From Bacteroidales bacterium UBA3754 (GTDB lineage: Bacteria; Bacteroidota; Bacteroidia; Bacteroidales; UBA1715): DNA of 28,200 nt. Numbering within the stretch: the stretch's first letter is position 1; each line of letters starts with the position of its first letter. Location of the stretch: positions 1 to 28,200 of the forward strand of contig DFGI01000092.1 in assembly GCA_002371705.1 (NCBI GenBank), given 5' to 3'. The notes below the pieces were generated by a model that had not been told where the DNA came from, did no database searches, and worked only from the letters and a program-made list of their open reading frames with translations. The position numbers and the translations under genes are program-made. This document shows, piece after piece, positions 16,825 through 25,700 of this stretch.

Positions 16825-16855
16825 CAAATATACAAAATTGAGCCTATTGGGCAAA
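16825..16855 (-). promoter_or_regulatory. Bacteroidetes sigma-A promoter of the LytTR gene
   Basis: The minus strand has TTTG (16852-16855), a 19-bp spacer, then TATATTTG (16825-16832). Both boxes and the spacing fit the Bacteroidetes primary sigma-factor consensus TTTG-N19-TAnnTTTG. Only 13 bp separate the -7 box from the ATG at 16811, so the leader would be very short. Confidence 0.8.
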
Positions 16856-16890
16856 AGTGTATATAAAAAAGAACTACTATAGTTCGGGAT

Positions 16891-16906
16891 GATTAAAAAA
16901 TTAATC
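16891..16906. repeat. Short inverted repeat in the LytTR/CAP intergenic region
   Basis: GATTAA (16891-16896) and TTAATC (16901-16906) flank AAAA. It lies between the divergent LytTR and CAP-lipoprotein genes, roughly 35 bp upstream of the LytTR -33 box. It could be an operator, but in sequence this AT-rich it may be chance. Confidence 0.3.
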
Positions 16907-16999
16907 GTATTTTGCACAGGAATAATTAAATATTTAACGTACTCATATTCAATTAAATACTTAATTGTTTATATTCTAAATGAAATAATACATTTCAAA

Positions 17000-17683
17000 A
17001 TGAAGAAGATTTTTTTTATAAACACAGCAATAAGCGTACTATTATTGTTTACGACAGGCTGTGCGGATATATTCGGCGGCTTTTTCGAAGATGATGACGC
17101 CATTCTGCAAAAGGATATTGACAAATATTATACTAAAGAGCAGCAGGACAAGGCAAATACTGCAAAGGACGTCTCGTACATATCCGACGAAGAAAAAAAG
17201 GTGATATTTTTCTGCAACCTTGCCAGACTTGATGGTCAAGCATACGTCAATGCGATGCTTGGCGACTTGAAAAATTCGGACGATTACTATGTGTATTCAC
17301 TGGTTCAGACTCTCGACACCATCAAAGACCTGCCAATGTATTATCCCAACGAACAATTGTGCAAAGCAGCCGAAGTCCACGCCAACGACTTAAAATCAAC
17401 AGGAGATTTTCGACACGAATCAGCCGACGGCTCACAATATTACAAGCGAATACAAAAATACTATAAAGGGAAAAACACCAGCGAAAATTTGGCAGGTGGA
17501 TTCGACGATGCCTATATGATTGTAAACATATTGCTACTTGACCAATACACGCCATCTTATGGACATCGAAAAAATATTCTATCACGCAAATTTAGTCGAA
17601 TTGGGGTAGCTATTAGAGAACATCCTGTATATACCTATATTTGCGTACAAGATTTTTCCGATGATGCAGGAGACAAAAATTAA
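17000..17683 (+). CDS. CAP (SCP/PR-1) domain lipoprotein
   Basis: A predicted 227-residue lipoprotein with signal peptide MKKIFFINTAISVLLLFTTG and Cys21, followed by acidic residues (EDDD). The CAP domain spans about 75-227. It has HANDLKSTGDFRHESADGSQ (CAP His and surroundings), the SENLAGG motif in the place of the usual GEN(I/L), and GHRKNILSRKFSRIGVAI, the CAP2-like signature. CAP proteins are secreted and of mostly unknown biochemical role in bacteria. The frame is open to an ATG at 16889, but the added 37 residues would bury the lipoprotein signal, so I start at 17000. The upstream 188 bp contains TATTTTG (16908-16914), one base short of a -7 box. Confidence 0.88.
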   Translation: MKKIFFINTAISVLLLFTTGCADIFGGFFEDDDAILQKDIDKYYTKEQQDKANTAKDVSYISDEEKKVIFFCNLARLDGQAYVNAMLGDLKNSDDYYVYSLVQTLDTIKDLPMYYPNEQLCKAAEVHANDLKSTGDFRHESADGSQYYKRIQKYYKGKNTSENLAGGFDDAYMIVNILLLDQYTPSYGHRKNILSRKFSRIGVAIREHPVYTYICVQDFSDDAGDKN

Positions 17684-17692
17684 AACAAGTTC

Positions 17693-19684
17693 TTATTTTT
17701 TCTCAAACACAATCACCGTGTGGTTTGGAATGTACATCTGCAAATAGTGTTCAGCGTACAAACCTTCTTCCACTGGCAATGAAAAATAACCGAGTGTTTC
17801 GTCAATTCGGCCGAATCCGCCATATTTCAAAGAATCGTTCGTCAACACAACCTTATATTCGCCTTCGGGCATTGCGATTCCGTAGTCAGCGAATGATTGT
17901 GTCGGGTTGAATGAGAATACGAAAAACAATCCATCACGTTCGAATGCCAAAATTTGATCGCGGTTGTTGTCGTGAATGAAACGAGGGCGATTGTCGAAGA
18001 AATGAGGATGATTGTTCACCAATGCTATCATATCCTTGTCGAAACGGTCGAGGAATTTGTAGCGAAGATTTTCGTCGGTTTTCAAATGCCATTGGCGACG
18101 GGCGTAATGATACGACCAGCCGTTGCCTTCGCGTGGAAAGTCAATCCATTCGGGATGTCCGAATTCATTACCCATAAAGTTCAGGTAACCGTTTTGTGCC
18201 GTTGCGAGCGTCATCAGGCGGATTTCTTTATGGAGCGCCATACCACGGTCTATTATCAGACTAGGAATTGCCACGTGCATGCACGAATACATTTCCTTGT
18301 CCATCAAGCGGAAAGCAATAGTTTTGTCGCCCACCAATGCCTGGTCGTGCGATTCGGCATACGAGATGACTTTTTCGTCGGCACGAGCCTGCGTGAGTTC
18401 ATAGTACATATTACCTACCTGCCAATCTTCGTCGCGGTAGTCCTTCAGCAACTTAATCCAATAATCGGGAACACCCATCGACAAGCGGTAATCGAAGCCA
18501 AAGCCACCTTCGGAGAACGGAGCCGCCAATCCCGGCATACCGCTCATATCTTCGGCAATAGTGATAGCCGACGGTTTCACTTCGTGAATCAATTTATTGG
18601 CAAGAGCGAGATACGTAAGCGCATCGCCGTCCTCGTTTCCATCGAAGTAGCGTTCATAGCAATCGAATGCACGTCCGAGACCGTGGTCCCAGTACATCAT
18701 ACTCGTCACACCATCGAAACGGAAACCGTCGAAATTGAATTCCGTCAACCAATATTTACAGTTAGAAAGCAAGAAGTGAATCACCTCGCCTTTGCCATAG
18801 TCAAAACATTTGGAATCCCATGCTCCGTGAGTTCCTTTTTCCCCTTTGTGGAAAAATTGGAAATCAGTTCCGTCGTATTTTCCAAGACCTTCTTCAGTAT
18901 TTTTCACCGCATGGGAATGAATCAAATCCATCACCACACGCAATCCCATTCCGTGGGCAGTGTCAATCAGTTCCTTCAATTCTTCGGGCGTACCGAAACG
19001 CGACGATGGAGCAAAGAAACTCGACACATGATAGCCAAACGAGCCGTAGTACGGATGTTCCTGAATTGCCATCAACTGAACGGTGTTATAACCTGATTCT
19101 TTTATTTGCGGAAGAATATTCTTTGTAAATTCCGAAAACGTGCCAACCTTGTATTCTTCGGTAGCCATTCCCACATGTGCTTCGTAAATCAGCGGCGCTT
19201 GTTCGATTTTCGGAAGAGGATTTTTCCATTTATATGGTTCAACATCCCATATTTGCGCAGAGAAAATTTTCGTCTGGTCGTCTTGAACGACGCGCGTAGC
19301 CCATGCAGGAATCCGCAAGCCTTGTCCGCCTTTCCAATAGACTGAGAGTTTGTATAAATCGCCGTGTTTTATGCAGTCAAGCGGAACTTCGAGTTCCCAA
19401 TAGTTATCTTTTTCGTCGAAGACGTACTCAACCCGTTCCTCCCAGTTAGAAAACGTACCAACCAGACAAATGCTCGTAGCATTCGGAGCCCATTCCCTAA
19501 AAATCCATGATTTTTCTGTCTTATGACAACCAAAGAACAGATGACCATTCGCAAAAGATTCCAACGTAGAAGAACTTGTAAGCAAGTCCTTCTGACGTTG
19601 TTCTATGTATTCCAAACGACCTATAATTGCTGGAGCGAATGGCTTCAGCCACGGGTCGTTTTCGACATACGCAGGAGTTTTCAT
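17693..19684 (-). CDS. glgB: 1,4-alpha-glucan branching enzyme, eukaryote-like (GH13_8 type)
   Basis: This enzyme makes alpha-1,6 branches in glycogen. The 663-residue protein has an N-terminal CBM48-like domain (FREWAPNATSICLVGTFSNW, about 62-81). The GH13 barrel contains YEAHVGM, RVVMDLIHSHAV, FDGFRFDGVTSMMYWDHG with nucleophile Asp324, ITIAEDMSGMPGL with acid/base Glu378, and SYAESHDQALVGDKT with Asp447. The SGMPGL and ESHDQALVGDK segments follow plant and animal branching enzymes more than E. coli GlgB. The C-terminal beta domain ends NHTVIVFEKK. It is convergent with the CAP gene (9-bp gap) and 67 bp downstream of the giant surface-protein gene. No other glycogen gene is in the window. 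Confidence 0.95.
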   Translation of the reverse strand: MKTPAYVENDPWLKPFAPAIIGRLEYIEQRQKDLLTSSSTLESFANGHLFFGCHKTEKSWIFREWAPNATSICLVGTFSNWEERVEYVFDEKDNYWELEVPLDCIKHGDLYKLSVYWKGGQGLRIPAWATRVVQDDQTKIFSAQIWDVEPYKWKNPLPKIEQAPLIYEAHVGMATEEYKVGTFSEFTKNILPQIKESGYNTVQLMAIQEHPYYGSFGYHVSSFFAPSSRFGTPEELKELIDTAHGMGLRVVMDLIHSHAVKNTEEGLGKYDGTDFQFFHKGEKGTHGAWDSKCFDYGKGEVIHFLLSNCKYWLTEFNFDGFRFDGVTSMMYWDHGLGRAFDCYERYFDGNEDGDALTYLALANKLIHEVKPSAITIAEDMSGMPGLAAPFSEGGFGFDYRLSMGVPDYWIKLLKDYRDEDWQVGNMYYELTQARADEKVISYAESHDQALVGDKTIAFRLMDKEMYSCMHVAIPSLIIDRGMALHKEIRLMTLATAQNGYLNFMGNEFGHPEWIDFPREGNGWSYHYARRQWHLKTDENLRYKFLDRFDKDMIALVNNHPHFFDNRPRFIHDNNRDQILAFERDGLFFVFSFNPTQSFADYGIAMPEGEYKVVLTNDSLKYGGFGRIDETLGYFSLPVEEGLYAEHYLQMYIPNHTVIVFEKK

Positions 19685-19704
19685 CGCAAGAATTATTACA
19701 CCCT

Positions 19705-19712
19705 CAAAGGTA
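19705..19712 (-). promoter_or_regulatory. Candidate -7 box of glgB
   Basis: The minus strand reads TACCTTTG, a full match to TAnnTTTG, ending 20 bp before the glgB ATG within the 67-bp gap to the giant gene. No TTTG was found at the expected -33 position, so support is partial. Confidence 0.45.
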
Positions 19713-19751
19713 CAAGTTTCCTACAGAAATGGAAGTTTTTTGCAATAAAAA

Positions 19752-22700
19752 TTATCGTATTAACATCACATTTCCATATTTTACTTTCTTGCCATTACCT
19801 GAATCATAACCATCCCACACTTGTCCATCAAGGAATTTCGCCTCAATTTTCCAAATGTATGTATCCGATTTCATCATCTTTCCATTGTATGTTCCATCCC
19901 ATGAGCCTATGAACATTCCGTCCTTAACCTCATCGGAGTACCACAGCAAGTTGCCCCATTTATCATAAACAGACACCTTGCATTCCTCAATATTGAAACC
20001 TTTCGGTTGGAAATTGCGCACGCTGTGAGCAGGATTGGTTGGCGAGAATGCCGAAGGAATATACAAGCTCGAAGCAATATTCACAAACACACATTCCGAA
20101 GTCGTATTGCTACAGCCAAACGCATTCACTACCTTCAACGATGGGCAGTTGTAACCATACAGGTACGAACCCTCGCGAATTGGGAAGTTTCGTTGTTCGT
20201 AAGGAACTTCCTTGTCGATTGCGTTCGGGTCTCCATCAAAGTGACCGTAATTCCAATACATTGTATAAGGAATGTTTTCTTTCACTTCAACGCCATCGAC
20301 AACCGAAACGAGCGAATCCTGAATTGTGCTATCCTGTAATTCAATTACATTGGCAGAACCTGGCATCGACCATGTGAAATGCGGTTCTGGATACGGAGCG
20401 ACTTTAATCACCAATGTATCCCAACCTTCGCAACCAGCCCATGTTTGTTCATAAACAATCAAGGTGTCAATACCTGGAGCGACCCAATCAACATAGCGAA
20501 CCGATGTTGATGATGCATCCTTCGAATAATTCAAATGATTACCCGTCAGTCGCCAATTGTAGGTACTTGTGCTGTTGTATTTTGTGTAATACGAATCAGT
20601 TGTATTCACACAAACAGAATCCTTACCGAACAAATTGGTTTCCGCACCTGGAGCAAGTGTCAACGAAACTTCCACAGTATCACTGTAACAGCCAGTTTCC
20701 TCGTTAATATCATATACTTGGAAACGATATGAACCAGTGTCAAGGGACGTTTGTTGTGAAGAGAACACATATTTCGGACCTTGGAACACTGGAGGATTGA
20801 TGCCGTCCAAACTAATCCATGTGACATTTGGTGTACCGAATGCGAACATTGGTTCAATTTCCTCACCCTGACAGATAACCTTCGACAACACTATTGGTTG
20901 ACGGACTTTGGCGAATGTAGTGTATTTCACCGTGTCCATAGTGCTCACACAATACATATTCTTATATGTATTTTTAACACTGTACTGTGCTCGGATAGTG
21001 TATGAATTACTTGAAGTCACTGATGATGATAGATTCACATATTCCGACAGCAACAACGAATCGGTATCTTTCACTTTAATGTTTCCTGGGAAGATGAACC
21101 ATTCCATATAATCGTCGGCGGTTGGTTTCGGTGAAACAGAAGCAGTAATCGCGGCATCGGCATCGTATGAGCAACGACGGATTTGTGAAATCTCCTCCCC
21201 ATCTTGCATAATCACAACTGAAGGTTGTGGAATCACTTCTACAACCGCTTCGGCAGTTTCGCTCACACAACCATTATTTTCGCGAACAACATAATATGTA
21301 TGCGTTTGCGTAACTTCAGGAAGCATCAACGTATAACCCTGTCCGACCATATCGGTAAGTTCCTCGTCGGAATACCATCTATCTTTAGCACCATCAGTAT
21401 AAATACTTGCCTCAAATCCTTCGCAAATCACATCGCCAGTAGCATTTGGTTTTTGTGGTTGCGGAATCACATTGAAATGCGCCATCACATAATTTCCAAC
21501 GCAGCCATTTTCAATTTGACGGACATAATATTTAATCGTTCCACTCTTAGTGATTTCGTGTATAAACGTATTACCTACAGCCAACAATGATGTTGTATCA
21601 GGAGTTGCATACCACGCAACACTGATTCCATCTTGTTCTGCTACTGAAAGCTCGTGAGTTTCGTCGTAGTCGCAGGCAGTAGCCTCAGTTTGCACAACAG
21701 GAATTGTTGGCAACGGCAAAATGGTGTAAGTTGCTGAGACAGTGTCACTCATACAACCCTTAACCGTTTGCGTAGCAAAATATTTGTATTCGCCAGCGAA
21801 TTGATTTTGCGGAACGAATTTCGCATTCTTCGAAACGACCGAAGTCATTTCTGCATTCGCATACCATGCAATTGTGGCATTTTCCACTGGAGTTGCCTTC
21901 AATGTATCGTTCACACCATCTTCGCAAATTGTAGCCGACTCAACTACAGGCGGTTCTGGAATAGCAAATATTTCAAAATCTTTGGAAACAGCCTCCGACT
22001 CACACCCTTCAACCACTTGTGTTGCCCAAACCGTATGTACGCCCACTTCGCCGAACGAAGGCACAAACGGATTACCGTGCGAAAGATATGATTCTGCAGG
22101 ATATGCTGGTTCTTCCTCGTGCCACCGCACAATACCTTGACCAATAGCCGAATACGAAGGATTATCATTTCCATAGCATACCGCAGTTTTCGATGCTTGG
22201 ATTGTTGGTGGTTCAGTTTTCTTTACCTGCAAGGTAACTTTTGCTCGTTTACTTTCGCAGGCAGCAGGGAACACATTTTCATTGTATTCAGAAACCCAAT
22301 AAACATATGTAGCCGCAGTTGTAGCATCAATTGTTGGAACATAGACTCCCGTAGCAGTAACTGAAATTGGTTCGCCACCAGTTTCCGATTCATAATATTT
22401 GAAAGAAACCTCCGCATCGCCTTCTGGACGAGAACCTGATGTCCATACGCCCAACGTGGCCTGCAACTCAGGAACCTCATCATAATTACAGATAGCCTCA
22501 GGCGAAACAATTACTGGTTTAGGAACTGGGCAGTCAATGATATCGACTTTCGCTTCGGATTTTACACTTTCGCACGAATTAATTGTCTGTGTGGCGAAGT
22601 ATGATTTATGTGTTACCACAGAGCCATTGTCTGGTGTTTCAAAATCCGCATTATTCGATTTTTTCACATTATTTGCATCATACCATGAAATTTCAGCTTC

Positions 22701-25700
22701 ATTGCTACTTGGAGTTGCAGTAACAACCACAGTTTTGTTTTGTTCAGTCAATGCGGCAAAATCAGTAACCAAAGGTGCTGGCGTGAATTGGATTGTAATA
22801 TTTTCCGCAACAGAATCAACGCATCCTGCACCATCGGTATATGTATAGGTAACTCGGTGTGTACCAGTTTCTTCGCCAAAGAATGCTGGATTTATCACAC
22901 CTCTTTGTGTGATACCATTGTTTTCCTTACCATCCAATGTCCACGAACCACTTCCCGCGCCGTTGGTATGGAAATCAACGGATGCATTCCAAGCAACATC
23001 GCCGCCGTCGTAGCAAGCAAGCGTTTTATTGCTTGCAGAGAATGTAAGTTCTGGCAATGGGCGAACAACCACATACACTTCGGCAGGCGTACTTTCGCAT
23101 TCCAGCGAAGTGTTCGGGTCGATAGCAGTGTAACTTACATAGAATTTGGTAGAGCCAGCCTCGGCAGTCGAAACGTCCGACGAATAATTGTTGGCTGAGC
23201 CAGTCAATTGATTCATTTCGCTGTCGTACCAAATCCATGAAGTGGCATCTACCGATGTGGATGCTGGCAACGCGGCAACTATGTCGTCAACAGTGGCAGC
23301 GTTTTGACACGCATTCACTTGTTCAGCAACAGGTGCCCTGAACGGACAATTAGAAACAGCCACTGTAACAGGATATTTCTCACTTTCGCAACCGTTCACC
23401 GTCTGCGACAGATAATATTGAGAAGAATGAACCTTTGTCGGGTCATCAGGCGTTTTCCAATCAACGGAATGATCGGAATCGACAACGCCCAACACATACC
23501 AGTTTGGCGTACCAACATGATTTTCAGCGATTTCTATTCCTTGTGCATTCAATACAATATCATCTTCTGACTTCAAAAGATTCTTATCGTCAGCCGATGG
23601 GACTTCTGGATATTCCACATTTACAATCAACTCATCGGAGTTCGCACAATTTGTTGTTGGGTCGGTGTATGTATAAATTACAGTATATGAACCATCAACC
23701 GCTCCTTTTTGTTTCGTATTGAATATTCCATACGCAGAAATTTCCGCCTCATCGTTTTTCACCGTCCACGCGCCGTTCGAAGCAGCAGCTCCATTCACAC
23801 GTGCGGTGATTTGCACATCGCCGTCGGAGTAGCACAATGATTTAGCAGGATCGTTGATTTCAATCACAGGCAATGCAAACACTGTTACCGTAACCTCGGT
23901 CAACGGACTTGGGCACGTTTCCTGTGTTGTTGGTTCCGTAGCAGTATAACCCACGTAGAATGTGGTTGTTTGCGTAGCGCCGTTCACTGCGGTAGAAACA
24001 TTCGATGCGAATGTATTCGTATTGTTTGATGACAACTCATTCTTTTCTGCATCGTACCAAATCCACGATTGCGCAGGAACAGTAGTGGTTGCAGGCAATT
24101 GAGCCTCGAATTCTTGTACTGTTACATCATTTTCACAGGCATTCACATTTGCGATTACAGGTTTAACAAATGGACACGCAAGAATCTGTACCAGCGCTGT
24201 GCCTTTCTCACTCTCACAACCATGAACAGTTTGAGTCAAATAATACGTAACAACATGCTCAACAGCAGGGTCATCACCTGTGGTCCACGATGTTCCTATT
24301 GTTTCCTCGGTTTGTGAAGTTATTGATTGATACCATTTTACATCAGTTGCAAGAACATCTGTTTCCAATGAATTTTCATCAACGGCAATCGAAACTGGCA
24401 ATGGTTTTGAGACAAGACCAAGGTAGCCATTCGACAGAGGAATGTTCGGATATTCAACAGCCACCTCAAGTTCAGCCGAATTCGCACATTGGAAGCCATC
24501 AGTATATGAGTAAATTACTGTATATGTTCCATCAACCTTACCAGCCGATGTAACATCAATCACACCAGTTCGTGAATCAATCGTAACCTCATCTGCACCA
24601 TCAACATCTTTGACTGACCATGTTCCAGCAGTTGACGGAACGCCATTTATTGTACCTTTTGCACTATATGTTCCATCGGCATAGCAAAGATAACCATCAG
24701 GAGGTAGAATTTCGATTACTGGCAATGGATTCACCGTAACCGTTACTGGCGTTGGGTACGACCAACAATCTTTTGATTCAGAATATTCCGACACATAATA
24801 TGTGAACGTTGTGGCATCAGCTGTAGAAACCGTTGCCGACCACGTTGTTGTTGCATCGCCATCGGTCATTGGCGTTTGATTTTCAATATCATCGCCATCA
24901 GCAAACCACGAAATCTTTTTACCATCGGTTGCACCAGCAAACGCAGCTGTCAATTCCACTGTCATTTCGTTATTAGTGCCATCGCCAACACAAATGTTTT
25001 TATTTTCAACAATCGGCGACTTCGCATTACAATCGGAAAGAATCAATGTAGCCTTAGTGCTGTCGCTATAGCAAGCCTTTCCTTCAATCATACGAGCTTC
25101 TTTAGCAAAATAGGTATAAATACCTTCCGAAGACGCCTGACTAGTGAATTGCGTTCCAGCGACACCATCACCAGAGCCAAGAACAACGCCAGATGCCAAT
25201 TGCCAGATGATTTCATCGGTTGCGACATTCGGGATAGCCTCCATTGTGTTAACATCCAAAGGTACGCCATTGTCAATAGTTACGGTACGAGGATTTGGAG
25301 CAGCGATAGTTGGAGCAAGCACCTTAATCACATCAATAGTGTGGGTTGCTGATTGCTGACAGCCATTTGCATCTGTAAATGAATACGTTATAGTATTCTC
25401 GCCTTCCGCCGATGTTGATGGATTAAACACCGCAGACTCAGCCGCGCTTGTTCCCACAAAACTGAATTTAGAAGCTGCCGAGGTGGCAGGAGAAACATTC
25501 AACGTAACGTTTGTAGCATTGTAACAAGCTGTTGCTGGCGCATCAACAAACGAAACTTCTGGCAACGGATTTATTGTCACTTGTTTTTCATCGGATTCAC
25601 CGACACAACCATTTTCATCAGTATAAACAGCTTTAACTGTGTATGTTCCAACAGCATTATTCGATGCCGAAAACGTTCCATCATCGGCAATAGTAGCATT

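Noticed and set aside
16812..16835. TTG start for the LytTR regulator
   Set aside because: It lies inside the spacer of a consensus promoter, upstream of the predicted transcript start.
16889..16999. N-terminal extension of the CAP lipoprotein from ATG 16889
   Set aside because: It would place 37 residues before a textbook lipoprotein signal peptide (MKK...TTGC); the start at 17000 is far more plausible.
17954..19096. 380-codon open frame on the plus strand opposite glgB
   Set aside because: It is a shadow of glgB: no recognisable domain, and the opposite strand encodes a complete branching enzyme with all catalytic motifs.
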